The notes: generated by a model from the letters alone, not told the origin. Counted from the first letter of the stretch, positions 55,647 to 64,000 are shown. The stretch: 64,000 bases of DNA from Streptomyces sp. HUAS MG91 (GCF_040529335.1 NZ_CP159534.1:496001-560000), one strand, 5' to 3'. Made by a program: numbers and translations.

Positions 55647-55660
55647 TGCAACAAGTTGCA
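55647..55660. promoter_or_regulatory. Perfect palindrome upstream of the fadH-like gene, candidate PadR operator
   Basis: TGCAACAAGTTGCA reads as 6-base arms around AA and lies 58 bases before the ATG, where a repressor site would be. Reported PadR sites are of similar length and symmetry. The regulator gene lies downstream of the enzyme. Confidence 0.5.
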
Positions 55661-55729
55661 GAAGAGAGGTACGCCACGCCACGGACCTGAGGCGGATGCC
55701 GGTGACATCGGCGATCAAGTGGTGCCACC

Positions 55730-56242
55730 TCAGGACGCGAACAGAGCGACAGCCAGAAGGAACAGCGACAGACCAGGTCCCAGATATTCAGGCAGCCCGG
55801 TGGTCACCGCTCGAGATCTGGCTGCGTCGGGGTCGACCGACGCCTGCTCCATTCTCAGTTCCAGCTCCCTCACAAAGGAATCCCTGGACTTCTTTCCCAG
55901 AATTCCCGCATCGAAAGCAACCACGGGCAGGTTTCCGCGTTCACCGCTCACCTCGAGCAGAATGGAACGAATTCCCAGTATCTTCTTTATTCGACTGTAA
56001 GGAATGACGTGGCGAGTGAAGATATTGTTCACGCAGATACTGGAATCCATGAGTTCGACATAAGGATTCAGATGCAGGCGCCAGACGATGTACAGCATGA
56101 CAGGAAGAGGCGCCAGAAACCCTGGGAAATCGCGCCACGAAAATTCATCCTGCGAGCCCTGCAAAAGAAATTCAAATCCGAGCAGGACCACACATGCGCT
56201 TGCGGCGACTATCACTTTGCCGCGCTTGCGCACCCGTCTCAT
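55730..56242 (-). CDS. PH-like membrane protein
   Basis: The 170-residue protein has two N-terminal TM segments (VIVAASACVVLLGFEFLL; FLAPLPVMLYIVW), a small domain with LMDSSICVNNIFTRHVIPYS and GIRSILLEVSGERG, as in bacterial PH-like domains, and a C-terminal TM (LSLFLLAVALFA). Its function is unknown. The coding sequence is visibly less GC-rich than its neighbours (for example around 55,900-56,200), so it may be a recent acquisition. The ATG at 56,242 follows AGAAAGG. Confidence 0.65.
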   Translation of the reverse strand: MRRVRKRGKVIVAASACVVLLGFEFLLQGSQDEFSWRDFPGFLAPLPVMLYIVWRLHLNPYVELMDSSICVNNIFTRHVIPYSRIKKILGIRSILLEVSGERGNLPVVAFDAGILGKKSRDSFVRELELRMEQASVDPDAARSRAVTTGLPEYLGPGLSLFLLAVALFAS

Positions 56243-56267
56243 GGGTGACCTTTCTGTATTCGTGAAG

Positions 56268-56310
56268 GCCCCCGTCGCGCACTCATGGAGAATGAGCGCA
56301 CGACAGGGGC
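56268..56310 (-). terminator. Hairpin after the GH16 gene
   Basis: A 19-base-pair stem (56,268-56,286 with 56,292-56,310) with a 5-base loop lies 16 bases beyond the GH16 stop. Its three non-Watson-Crick positions become G-U pairs only in the leftward transcript, which indicates that it works on that strand. Confidence 0.75.
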
Positions 56311-56325
56311 TCCGGAGGATCAGGG

Positions 56326-57567
56326 TCAGCCCACCGTCCATTTCTGGTTGGCGCCGCCCGAGCAGGTCCAGATCTGGAGTCGGGTGCCGTTGGCCGAGTT
56401 GTTGCCGGTCACGTCGAGGCATTTGTTCGCCTGCGGATTGACGATGTCCCTCGCGGAACTGACCGTCCACTTCTGCGCGGCGGTGCCGTTGCAGTCGTAG
56501 AGCTGGACCGGCGTGCCGTCGGCGGTGCCGCCGCTGTTCACGTCGAGGCATTTGCCCAGGGCGCGGATGGTGCCGTCGGAGCCTACGGTCCACTGCTGCG
56601 CGGCGGTGCCGTTGCAGTCGTAGAGCTGGACCGGCGTGCCGTTGGCGGGGTTGGCGGCGGCAACGTCCACGCACTTACCGGCGAGACCCCGGATCGCGCC
56701 GCCGGTGGGAGCGGGCGTGTCGCTCGTGGTCACCGACACCGAGTCGACCACCAGTTGGGCGGGGAAGGCCGTGGAGCTGTTGGGATCACCCGGCCAGTAG
56801 CCGCCGACGGCCAGGTTGAGGATAAGGAAGAACGGCTTGTTGAACGCCCAGGTCTTGCCACTCACGTCGGCAGGCGTACGCGTCTGGTAGACCACTCCGT
56901 CGACCGACCACTTGATCGAGTTGGGCGCCCAGTCGACCGCGAAGGTGTGGAAGGCGTCGGCGAATGCCTGACCACCCGGCAGCGAGTAGCCGGCTCCTAC
57001 GCCCGCCGAGCCGGAGTAGCCGGGCCCGTGAATGGTGCCGTGGACGGTGGACGGCTCAAAGCCCACGTTCTCCATCACGTCGATCTCACCCGAGTTGGGC
57101 CAGCCGACCGATCCGATGTCGGTACCGAGCATCCAGAACGCGGGCCACATGCCCTGTCCGCGCGGGATCTTCATGCGGGCTTCGACGTGCCCGTACTGGG
57201 CGCTGAACTTTCCCGACGTGTTCAGTCGTGCCGAGGTGTACTGGCATGTGCCGTACCAGCACTGATAGTTGGCCGGATTCTCCTTCTTCGCCGTGATCAC
57301 CAGATGACCCTGACCGTCCAGGGCCGCGTTGTTCGTGCCGGACGTGTAGTACTGGCGCTCGTGGTTGTTGACGTTGTCTCCGGTCTCCAGCGTCCATTTC
57401 GACGAGTTGACCGCACTGCCGGCGGCACCGTCGAAGGTGTCGGAGAACGTCACGGCAGCGGCGGCGTCCGAAGGCCCCGCGTGGGCCACGCCCGTGGCCG
57501 CGGAAGTGACGAGAACGACGGATAAGGCACCGAGCAGGGATCTGCGGAGCAAGTGGAGGGGTCTCAC
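56326..57567 (-). CDS. Secreted GH16 beta-1,3-glucanase with ricin B lectin domain
   Basis: The 413-residue protein has a Sec signal (LLGALSVVLVTSAATGVAHA), a GH16 catalytic domain (about 38-285) with the signature GEIDVMENVG holding Glu161, Asp163 and Glu166, and a C-terminal ricin-type beta-trefoil (about 295-413) with three QxW repeats (QQWTV, QKWTV, NQKWTV). It should hydrolyse laminarin-like beta-glucans, as from fungal walls, with the trefoil binding sugar. Confidence 0.92.
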   Translation of the reverse strand: MRPLHLLRRSLLGALSVVLVTSAATGVAHAGPSDAAAAVTFSDTFDGAAGSAVNSSKWTLETGDNVNNHERQYYTSGTNNAALDGQGHLVITAKKENPANYQCWYGTCQYTSARLNTSGKFSAQYGHVEARMKIPRGQGMWPAFWMLGTDIGSVGWPNSGEIDVMENVGFEPSTVHGTIHGPGYSGSAGVGAGYSLPGGQAFADAFHTFAVDWAPNSIKWSVDGVVYQTRTPADVSGKTWAFNKPFFLILNLAVGGYWPGDPNSSTAFPAQLVVDSVSVTTSDTPAPTGGAIRGLAGKCVDVAAANPANGTPVQLYDCNGTAAQQWTVGSDGTIRALGKCLDVNSGGTADGTPVQLYDCNGTAAQKWTVSSARDIVNPQANKCLDVTGNNSANGTRLQIWTCSGGANQKWTVG

Positions 57568-57744
57568 GTCTCAGTCCTTCCTGGGCGGTCGGGCACGAGT
57601 GGGCCGACCGAGGTGGAGGTGAAGGCGTTTCACTTGTTGATTTAAGAAGTGAAGGAAGTGAGCGTCAAGATGCTGGTACGGACCAACTGACGGCCCCAGA
57701 TGCCGACGCGGTTTCTCCGTAAGGCCGTTGGACCGGCGAGGTCC

Positions 57745-59721
57745 TCAGGCGGCGTACACGCGGAACTCGGAGATCTGCCCGGCCGGCCAACCGGTGTTGG
57801 CGGTGAAGACGAGCCGCAGATGGCGCGCGCTCGCCCCGCTGGGCAGGGTCAGCGTGACGGTGTTGCCGCTCGCCGGATTGAACGTGCAGGCTGCGGCGGA
57901 CCGCAGCGTGCTGAACGAAGCACCGTCGGCACTGCCCTGCACGGCGATGGTCTGGGTGCGGGTGGCCCAGGCGTCGGCCGGGGGCAGGGTCAGGACGACA
58001 CGGCCGACCTGGGTGGCGGCGCCGAGGTCGACCTGGAGCCACTGAGGGAACGCGCCGTTGGTGCTCTCCCAGTACGTGCCCGGGTTGCCGTCGACGGCGT
58101 TGGCCGAACCGTAGGTCTGAGTGTGGCCGCTCTCGGTGGTCGGGCGGTTCAGGGCCAGGTTGTCGGAGGCGGGCCCGGTGATCGTGGTCGCGGTGACGCG
58201 GTTCGAGGGCTGTGAGACGTTCCCCGCGGCGTCCAGTGCCTGCGCGTCGAAGGTGTAGGACGTGGCGGCGGTGAGTCCGGACACCGTGAACGAGGTGGCG
58301 TTCGCGTCCGCGGTGCCGACCGGGATCGCGGTGCTGCCGGTGATCCGGCGGACCCGGTAGCTCGTCACGCCGACGTTGTCGGTGGACGCGGTCCACGCCA
58401 GTGCCACGGTGGTCGCGGTCACCCCGGTGGCCCGGACGTTCCCGGGGGCGGTCGGCGCCGCCGTGTCGCCGTTGTCGACCCTGGGCGGGGTGGGGCGGGT
58501 CGCCGTGAGCGCGATCTGGCCCTTGAGCATTCTGCCGCCGTCGCCGGTGAGGCGAAGGTAGTAGTCGGAGGAGCAGGCGGTCCCGTCCTCGTCGAGGGCG
58601 AGGAAGCCCGACCCGGCCGGCACCCAGGCCTGGGATTCGGCGGTCTTCGCGATCTGGTTGCCCTCGTTGTACTCGTCGAACATCGAGATGTAGACGCTCG
58701 GCACCCCGGCGCGGCCCATGTTGTAGAACTGTCGCCACATGAAGTCGCCGTGAGCGCGCTGCCGGTCCCCCACACCGCCGGGCAGCACGCACGGCTGGTA
58801 GTCGATGCCGTGCGCGGAGCACTCGGCGAGGTCGGGCACCGTCGCCACGTTGTAGAAGTTGTCGGCGTCCGCGAGGGTGCCGATGCGGCCGACCATCCAT
58901 GGCGAGAGCATGTCGAACGCACGGTAGACACCGGTGAAGCCGGGACGGGAGTCGCGGTCGCCGGTCCGCCACCAGGTCGGCACCCCGCCGATCACGTAAC
59001 AGCCCTGCGCCTTGAACCAGTTGACGACGTCCAGGCACACGTCCGGGGCGAAGGGGCGCTGGGCGTCGTTGAAGCCGAAGCCCCACAGGCACACGGCCGG
59101 TTTGCCGTTCTGCCGGGCGTAGGCGGACGACGCCGTGTGAGCCCGCATCTTGTTCGTCCAGTCGGCCTTGATGTCCGTCTGCATGGTCGTCCAGTCGGAG
59201 ACGTCGTACATCACGTAGAACTTGACGCCCTGCGACTCGGCGGCGCTGCGCACCTTGGCGGCCATCGCGTCGCGGGTCGGCCCTTCGCCTCCCGTGGGGT
59301 TGAAGCGCTGGAGTGCCGCGGTGTCGATGCCGTACTGCTTCATCCAGCGGAAGTGCACATCCACGGTCGACTGGTCGTAGGAGGAGAACAGCGCGGCGTG
59401 CTGTCCGTTGCCGAGATCACCGAAGGCGGTGCGGTAGGTGGCCGGGTAGTCCCGTACATCGGGCCAGGCCACGATGGCCTTGTTGGTCGCCGACGGTGTC
59501 TGGCCCCAGTTCTGCGCCCAGTGCCACCAGCCGTTGATCGGAGCGCCGTCCCCGGCGCACGCGAACCATCCCTGGTAGCCCACGGTGACCTTCCCGACCA
59601 CATCGCCGGGCTGGCTCGCGGCGGCGGCCGGGGCCGCGAGGGGGATCTGCCCCAGCCCGACGGCTCCGGCGACTCCCGCCGTGGTGACGGCTTGCAGGAG
59701 AGTGCGACGTGAGACGGTCAT
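57745..59721 (-). CDS. Tat-exported GH71/99-like glycoside hydrolase with FN3 and F5/8C domains
   Basis: The 658-residue protein has a twin-arginine signal (VSRRTLLQAVTTAGVAGAVG), then a GH71/99-like catalytic domain (about 45-390) with GWFACAGDGAPINGWWHW and VYISMFDEYNEGNQI containing likely acidic catalytic residues. An FN3 domain (about 425-505) and a C-terminal discoidin/F5-8C carbohydrate-binding domain with EFRVYAA at the end follow. The ATG at 59,721 follows GAAGGAGAA. It probably acts on an exo-polysaccharide; the linkage is not predictable here. Confidence 0.88.
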   Translation of the reverse strand: MTVSRRTLLQAVTTAGVAGAVGLGQIPLAAPAAAASQPGDVVGKVTVGYQGWFACAGDGAPINGWWHWAQNWGQTPSATNKAIVAWPDVRDYPATYRTAFGDLGNGQHAALFSSYDQSTVDVHFRWMKQYGIDTAALQRFNPTGGEGPTRDAMAAKVRSAAESQGVKFYVMYDVSDWTTMQTDIKADWTNKMRAHTASSAYARQNGKPAVCLWGFGFNDAQRPFAPDVCLDVVNWFKAQGCYVIGGVPTWWRTGDRDSRPGFTGVYRAFDMLSPWMVGRIGTLADADNFYNVATVPDLAECSAHGIDYQPCVLPGGVGDRQRAHGDFMWRQFYNMGRAGVPSVYISMFDEYNEGNQIAKTAESQAWVPAGSGFLALDEDGTACSSDYYLRLTGDGGRMLKGQIALTATRPTPPRVDNGDTAAPTAPGNVRATGVTATTVALAWTASTDNVGVTSYRVRRITGSTAIPVGTADANATSFTVSGLTAATSYTFDAQALDAAGNVSQPSNRVTATTITGPASDNLALNRPTTESGHTQTYGSANAVDGNPGTYWESTNGAFPQWLQVDLGAATQVGRVVLTLPPADAWATRTQTIAVQGSADGASFSTLRSAAACTFNPASGNTVTLTLPSGASARHLRLVFTANTGWPAGQISEFRVYAA

Positions 59722-59964
59722 CCAGTTCTCCTTCACGGACGCATCGCCGCTCCACAGCCGGACAGGGGTCGTCGGCCGTGGTGTCCGCGACGAGAGGGTG
59801 GCAGACGGGAGCGTATTGACGTGAACATGAGAACGCAATAGCCGTTCATCATTCCGCAAAAAGCTTAGGAAGAAACGCAATAAGGCAGCGATACGGAAGT
59901 GACCTTGTTACCGGGAGACGTCTCGTGCAGTGCGCCCCCACCGCGCCGGTGTGAACCTCAGAAC

Positions 59965-60234
59965 ATGAGCGACACTTCACGGGCGACCGATCAGCGCCTG
60001 GAGCAGGCCATCCTTCGTCTGCTGAATGAGCGTGCGGGGCGCTCCATCTGCCCTTCGGACGCGGCCCGCGCGGCGTACGAGGGCGAGGACGAGGGCTGGC
60101 GCGACCTCATGGAGCCTGCGCGCCGGGCGGCGGCCCGGCTGGTCGCGGCCGGGAAGGTCGAGGTCACTCAGCGGGGGCGCACCGTCGAGATCGACGGTGC
60201 GCGCGGCCCTGTCCGGATCCGCCGTCCACGGTGA
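59965..60234 (+). CDS. DUF3253-family protein
   Basis: The 89-residue protein has the DUF3253 pattern: LEQAILRLLNERAGRSICPS, then AARAAYEGEDEGWRDLMEPA, RRAAARLVAAGKVEVTQ and RGPVRIRR. The fold looks like a winged helix, so it may be a small DNA-binding protein. The chosen ATG has a weak ribosome site; a GTG at 59,899 is possible but would add non-conserved residues. Confidence 0.8.
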   Translation: MSDTSRATDQRLEQAILRLLNERAGRSICPSDAARAAYEGEDEGWRDLMEPARRAAARLVAAGKVEVTQRGRTVEIDGARGPVRIRRPR

Positions 60235-60242
60235 CCCGGCCC

Positions 60243-61334
60243 TCAGGGGGTGAGCAGCCGGTTCCGCAGGCTCTGGATGGTCGCGTCGTCGAGGCCGAGG
60301 CCCTTGTGGAGGTAGGCGTCGAAGCTGCCGTAGATGTGGTCGACCTCGGCGAACGCGGCGCGCAGCCAGGAGAGTTCGACCGCGTCGGGGTTGCCCGTGT
60401 AGTCGTTGCTGGCGAGGAAGTCGGCCTCGACGGTGGCGCGCGGGACGCCGAGCAGCGTGAGCAGCACGGCGGTGCCCCAGCCGGTGCGGTCCTTGCCCGC
60501 CGAGCAGTGGTAGACGGTCGCGCCCGTGTTGCTGTTCACGGCCGTGAGCAGGTCCTTGAAGGCGTGGTCGGCGCCGACGAAGTTGACCATGAACGGGTAG
60601 CCGATGGACTGCCCGAGGTCGGAGGAGCCGGAGAACAGTCCGGCCGCGATCGCCTGGGCGAGGGTCATCAGGGCCGGGTCGTGGAAGCTCACCCCGTGCG
60701 CCAGGGACACCACGTCGGCGACCTGATAGGTGACACCGGCGGGGACCTTGTCCGGCTCGTCCTTGCGCTCGAAGTAGTTGCGCAGGTCGATGTCGTGGGT
60801 GATGCCCTGGTCGACGACGCGTTGCTGCTCGGCGGCGGTGAGGCCGCTCAGCTTGTTGCTGCGGTAGACGATCCCGTACTTGACCCAGCGGCCGTCGCTC
60901 GTGCGGTAGCCGCCCGCGTCGCGGAAGTTCTTCGCGGAGGCGATGCCGAGGGAGCGTTCGGCGACGACGTAGGCGCCGCCGGTGTCGGGGGTCAGCTCGA
61001 AGTACCAGCGCCGGTCGGCCGCCAGCGCGCCTGCGGGGACCGTCAGGGTGCCGGTGCCCGCGGCGCTGCCGAGGGGGGTGCCGGGGTCGCTCGCGTCGGG
61101 CTTGGTGTGGGCGGTGACCTGGACGTGCGCCGCCGGCGACGACCAGGAGAGCGTGTACGAGCCGTCGGTGGCGAGGTGGGCGGCGGCCTGGGTGAACGGG
61201 ACGGGCTGCGCCGCCGCGCGCTCCGCCGTGGTGGCGGGGGTGTGCGGTTCGGCCAGTGCCGGGTGGGCCAGGGCGGCGGTGCCGGTGAGGACCAGGGTGG
61301 CCAGTGCGGCTGCGGTCAGGCGTCTGGGCTGCAT
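60243..61334 (-). CDS. Secreted tyrosine-protein phosphatase-like enzyme
   Basis: The 363-residue protein has a Sec signal (RRLTAAALATLVLTGTAALA). It has an Ig-like N-terminal part (about 45-120) and a dual-specificity phosphatase domain with the P-loop HCSAGKDRTGWGT, the atypical HCxxGKDRTG form. Substrates could be proteins, lipids or inositol phosphates outside the cell. The ATG at 61,334 follows GAGGAGA. Confidence 0.87.
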   Translation of the reverse strand: MQPRRLTAAALATLVLTGTAALAHPALAEPHTPATTAERAAAQPVPFTQAAAHLATDGSYTLSWSSPAAHVQVTAHTKPDASDPGTPLGSAAGTGTLTVPAGALAADRRWYFELTPDTGGAYVVAERSLGIASAKNFRDAGGYRTSDGRWVKYGIVYRSNKLSGLTAAEQQRVVDQGITHDIDLRNYFERKDEPDKVPAGVTYQVADVVSLAHGVSFHDPALMTLAQAIAAGLFSGSSDLGQSIGYPFMVNFVGADHAFKDLLTAVNSNTGATVYHCSAGKDRTGWGTAVLLTLLGVPRATVEADFLASNDYTGNPDAVELSWLRAAFAEVDHIYGSFDAYLHKGLGLDDATIQSLRNRLLTP

Positions 61335-61491
61335 GGTCGGGCGTCTCCTCGCGGTGGGGGCGGCGACTTCGGCAGCCATGATGTCGACGGGGAGCGCCGG
61401 TTTGAACTGGAGCGTGGATCAAAGCGGGGGCGGTGGGGTTGTGACGGGTGACAAGAGGGGTGCGTGGTCGGGTGCGGCCCCGGTGGGGGCT

Positions 61492-61590
61492 GGTCGCGCA
61501 GTTCCCCGCGCCCCTGAAGCATGCGCTACGCGCAGCTTCCCCCCTGGGCGAGCGCAGCTCGCTTCCAGGGGCGCGGGGAACTGCGCGACC
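61492..61590. repeat. Long inverted repeat of the Streptomyces intergenic type
   Basis: Two perfect 25-base arms (61,492-61,516 and 61,566-61,590), with cores reading GCAGTTCCCCGCGCCCCTG and its complement, enclose about 49 bases. Copies of this GC-rich palindromic sequence recur between genes in Streptomyces genomes. It lies in the 334-base gap between the divergent phosphatase and MarR genes. Confidence 0.7.
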
Positions 61591-61630
61591 GGCCACGACG
61601 AGAGCCGCACCGCACAAGGCACCGCACCCA

Positions 61631-61645
61631 GTTGTACAGTGCAAC
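61631..61645. promoter_or_regulatory. Candidate MarR operator
   Basis: GTTGTACAGTGCAAC is an imperfect palindrome with GTTG/CAAC ends, 24 bases before the MarR-gene start, a typical autoregulatory position. Confidence 0.4.
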
Positions 61646-61668
61646 CAGCGCAGCGAAAGGAACCGCAC

Positions 61669-62118
61669 GTGGCACAGGGCGAGCGAGACGGAGGCCGGGA
61701 GGCAGCCGTGGAAGTGATTCAGCGGGAGCTGACGTCCTTCGCGCGGCGCGCGAGAGCGACGGCGGCCCGGCTCCACCCCGAGCTGTCACTGGTGTCGTAC
61801 ACCTTGCTCAGCCATCTCGACGAGCAGGGCGGCTGCCGCGCCACGGACCTCGCGGCGCACTACGCGCTGGACAAGTCGACGGTCAGCCGCCAGGTCTCCG
61901 CCCTGGAGCGGTCCGGGCTCGTCATGCGACGCGTGGACCCGGACGACCACCGGGTCCAGGTCCTGCACCCGACCGAGGCCGGCGCGGAGATTCTGCGGCA
62001 GGTGACGGTCAGCCGTCGGCAGATCTTCGGGGACCGCCTGACGGACTGGCCGGCGGACGATCTCGCGCGGTTCGCCGAGTACCTGGTGCGCTACAACGAG
62101 GCCGCGCGGGACGACTGA
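61669..62118 (+). CDS. MarR-family transcription regulator
   Basis: The 149-residue protein has a winged HTH with ATDLAAHYALDKSTVSRQVS and the beta-wing VMRRVDPDDHRVQVLHPT. It starts at GTG 61,669 after GAAAGG. It converges on, and overlaps by 28 bases, the GNAT acetyltransferase gene. Targets are unknown; autoregulation through the palindrome just upstream is likely. Confidence 0.88.
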   Translation: MAQGERDGGREAAVEVIQRELTSFARRARATAARLHPELSLVSYTLLSHLDEQGGCRATDLAAHYALDKSTVSRQVSALERSGLVMRRVDPDDHRVQVLHPTEAGAEILRQVTVSRRQIFGDRLTDWPADDLARFAEYLVRYNEAARDD

Positions 62119-62846
62119 CCGGCCACCGGCACCCGCGCGGTGCGGAACCGCGTGGTGCGGCGCAGCCGGAAGCCCAGCGCCTCGTACAGCCGGATCGCGT
62201 TCGTGTTGCCCGCGCCGGTGTGCAGGAACGGCGTCTCGCCGCGGTCCCTGATCCCGGCGGCGACGGCCCGCACGAGCCGGCCGGCGAGTCCCTGTCCGCG
62301 GTACGCGGGGTCGGTGCAGACGGCGCTGATCTCGGTGAAGCCCGGCGGGTGCAGCCGCTCCCCCGCCATGGCGGCCAGCACTCCGTCGCGCCGGATCCCC
62401 AGATACGTGCCGAGTTCGACGGTGCGCACCTCGAACGGTCCCGGCTCGGTGCGGGCCACCAGGTCCAGCATCTCCGGCACGTCGGCCTCGGTCAGCCGCA
62501 CCGCCTCCGGGTCGTGCGCCGCGTCCACGGTGTCGTCGACGAACTGCACGCCGGGAATGTCGAAGACGGCCTCCCAGCCCGCGGGCAGTTCCGCGCTCGT
62601 GCCGAGCACCGGCACGGTGCCGTCGGCGGCGGCGAACGCGGCCAGGTCCGCCCAGTCCGCGGGCGTGACGTCGTCGGGCAGGGCCACCCACGGCGTCACG
62701 TCGGCCGGGTAGCGCAGCACCCGGCCGCGCCGCTCGGCGAAGCGCGCGTGCGGGCCGGTCAGAGCGGCGTACGCGGGGTTGTCCAGCGGGTGCGTCCCGG
62801 CATCGGGAAGGCCGGCGCCCCCGTGCTCCTCGTACGTCTGCGTCAT
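62091..62846 (-). CDS. GNAT-family N-acetyltransferase
   Basis: The 251-residue protein has the acetyl-CoA loop VCTDPAYRGQGLAGRLV near residue 190 and the C-terminal GAGNTNAIRLYEALGF, the FR47-like GNAT pattern. The N-terminal 100 residues form a lobe of their own. The substrate is unknown. The ATG at 62,846 follows GAAGGGG. Its end overlaps the convergent MarR gene. Confidence 0.87.
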   Translation of the reverse strand: MTQTYEEHGGAGLPDAGTHPLDNPAYAALTGPHARFAERRGRVLRYPADVTPWVALPDDVTPADWADLAAFAAADGTVPVLGTSAELPAGWEAVFDIPGVQFVDDTVDAAHDPEAVRLTEADVPEMLDLVARTEPGPFEVRTVELGTYLGIRRDGVLAAMAGERLHPPGFTEISAVCTDPAYRGQGLAGRLVRAVAAGIRDRGETPFLHTGAGNTNAIRLYEALGFRLRRTTRFRTARVPVAGQSSRAASL

Positions 62847-63016
62847 ACCGGTCCCCTTCGCCTGCGGTGGGTCGTGTTCCGTCGGGGCCGCTCCGTGTAC
62901 CGGAGCGCCCCTCATCATCGAACCAGCAGGTCAGTGCCTTCATTCCCGTGCGCGCAGGGTGTTCATGAACCTGCAATGTGTTGCCGCGCGGTGATCGTTC
63001 TTGGCATGCTGGCGCG

Positions 63017-63673
63017 ATGCCGACGATGCCGATCCACGACCAGGTCGACGCGCTGCTCGCCGCCGCCGACGCGGGCCCCCTGCCGATCGTCGCCGCCGGT
63101 GACCCGGTGCTGCGCCGCCCCGCCGAACCCGTCGACGGGCAGCTCTCCGACACCGCCCTCGCCCGGCTCGTCGAAGTGATGCGCCGCACCATGCACGAGG
63201 CGCCCGGTGTCGGCCTCGCGGCGCCGCAGATCGGGGTGGCGCTGCGGCTCGCGGTGCTGGAGGACGCGGCGACGGTGACCGAGGAGGTGGCGACGGCCCG
63301 GGGCCGGGTGCCGCAGCCGTTCCGGGTCCTGGTCAATCCGTCGTACGAAGCCGTGGACGGCGGGCGCCGGGTGGCGTTCTACGAGGGATGTCTGAGCGTG
63401 CCGGGCTACCAGGCGGTGGTCGCCCGGCACGAGCGGGTGCGGCTGCGCGCCCTGGACGAGCGCGGGCGCGCCGTCGACGAGGAGATCGGCGGCTGGCCCG
63501 CGCGAATCGTGCAGCACGAGACGGACCATCTGAACGGCACCCTGTATCTGGACCGTGCCGAACTGCGCTCCCTGGCGTCGACGCAGACGCGGGCGGCGGT
63601 GGAGCGCTGGGCGCAGCCGACACCCGTGCTGGCCGCTGCCGAGCTGGGTTTCGCGCTGCCGGAGTCCGGCTGA
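63017..63673 (+). CDS. Peptide deformylase
   Basis: The 218-residue protein has the three deformylase motifs: GVGLAAPQIG, EGCLSVPGY and HETDHLNG, which bind the catalytic metal and place the glutamate. It removes the formyl group from new polypeptides. The third motif has Thr where most have Tyr/Phe. Streptomyces usually carry several deformylase genes; this may be an accessory one, since fmt is not adjacent. Confidence 0.93.
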   Translation: MPTMPIHDQVDALLAAADAGPLPIVAAGDPVLRRPAEPVDGQLSDTALARLVEVMRRTMHEAPGVGLAAPQIGVALRLAVLEDAATVTEEVATARGRVPQPFRVLVNPSYEAVDGGRRVAFYEGCLSVPGYQAVVARHERVRLRALDERGRAVDEEIGGWPARIVQHETDHLNGTLYLDRAELRSLASTQTRAAVERWAQPTPVLAAAELGFALPESG

Positions 63674-63676
63674 CCG

Positions 63677-64000
63677 TCACTCCATGGGCGGCATCTCGCC
63701 CTGGGTCTTCGTGACGTCGATGACGGAGAACGCGCAGCCCTGCGGGTCGGCGACCGAGGCCATCCGGCCGAACGGGCTGTCCATCGGCCCGAAGTGCAGC
63801 TTGCCGCCGAGGCGCTGCACGGTGGCGACGGCGTCGTCGCAGTCCTCGACGACGAAGTACACGTTGACGTACGACGGCACGTGCTCCGGGAAGCCGTCGC
63901 CCATCTGCATCCGGCCGAGGACGGGCGCGTCGTCGAGCATCCAGACGTGGAAGTCGACGTGTTCGTCGGCGACCTTCTTGGCGTCGTAGGGGAAGACGGT
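63677..64000 (-). CDS. VOC-family (glyoxalase-like) protein, N-terminus cut by window edge
   Basis: The frame is open from the right edge and ends at 63,677, giving the last 107 residues. They contain YVNVYFVVEDCDDAVATVQ and KLHFGPMDSPFGRMASVADP, the second beta-alpha-beta-beta-beta module of vicinal-oxygen-chelate proteins. VFPYDAKKVADEHVDFHVWM at the edge is likely the end of the first module. Function is unknown. Confidence 0.85.
   Translation of the reverse strand, partial: TVFPYDAKKVADEHVDFHVWMLDDAPVLGRMQMGDGFPEHVPSYVNVYFVVEDCDDAVATVQRLGGKLHFGPMDSPFGRMASVADPQGCAFSVIDVTKTQGEMPPME

Overview
The window is high-GC actinomycete DNA and almost certainly Streptomyces. GC-rich third codon positions produce long antisense open frames throughout. 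GTG and TTG starts follow GGAGG-like sites. Diagnostic families include a gamma-butyrolactone-receptor-like TetR regulator, an MmyB-like regulator, a GH75 chitosanase next to a DasR-like site, Tat and Sec exported hydrolases and MmyB/CGNR/PadR regulators. No rRNA, tRNA or CRISPR array was recognised.

Positions 1 to 33,700 form one large specialised-metabolite region with at least two linked blocks. Block A (1-15,076) is a small non-ribosomal peptide system. A tightly overlapping leftward operon encodes a carrier protein, a C-A-PCP NRPS, a thioesterase, an SDR reductase, a ProA-like aldehyde dehydrogenase, a second carrier protein, a TrpB2-like PLP enzyme and a cysteine acyltransferase/protease-like protein that runs off the left edge. 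Beside it are an MFS exporter, a CGNR zinc-finger regulator, a C-PCP-TE protein that lacks an adenylation domain, and a divergent stand-alone adenylation enzyme that probably loads it in trans. Block B (15,131-24,306) has a LysR regulator, a flavin reductase, a Gfo/Idh oxidoreductase and then a leftward operon of HAD phosphatase, acyl-AMP ligase, SDR, carrier protein, AvrD homologue, second carrier protein, Sfp-type phosphopantetheinyl transferase and type II thioesterase. AvrD makes syringolide-type signals in Pseudomonas, so this operon looks like a self-contained route from an activated fatty acid and a sugar or triose phosphate to a small furanoid or lactone product. Positions 24,600-33,624 add a metallo-beta-lactamase-fold hydrolase (lactonase-like), a DHA2-type exporter, an MmyB-like regulator, the TetR regulator, two paralogous P-loop NTPases, a luciferase-like flavin monooxygenase, another SDR and another HAD phosphatase. 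Most of these transcription units end in strong hairpins.

A very large sortase-anchored surface protein with DUF11-like repeats fills 33,840-38,861. From about 39,260 to 48,221 lies an accessory island holding transposase remnants (two IS5-like, one IS256-like), a tyrosine-recombinase tail, a broken HAD gene, a DUF1963 protein, a secreted HExxH metalloprotease with a small exported neighbour, a DUF4231/SLATT membrane protein, a secreted tandem-repeat protein, an NmrA/MerR divergent pair and a SUKH-family protein. The island is bracketed by two diverged copies (36 of 40 bases) of the 5' end of dhaK, so the island apparently landed at, or rearranged, the start of the dihydroxyacetone kinase operon.

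From 48,201 to the right edge the DNA looks like ordinary chromosome: dhaKLM, a GH75 chitosanase and an FN3 lipoprotein flanking a DasR-like operator, a PadR regulator and a 2,4-dienoyl-CoA-reductase-like enzyme with a palindromic operator, a PH-like membrane protein, two secreted carbohydrate-active enzymes (GH16 with ricin lectin; GH71/99-like with FN3 and F5/8C domains), a DUF3253 protein, a secreted tyrosine phosphatase, a MarR regulator, a GNAT acetyltransferase, a peptide deformylase and a VOC protein cut by the right edge.
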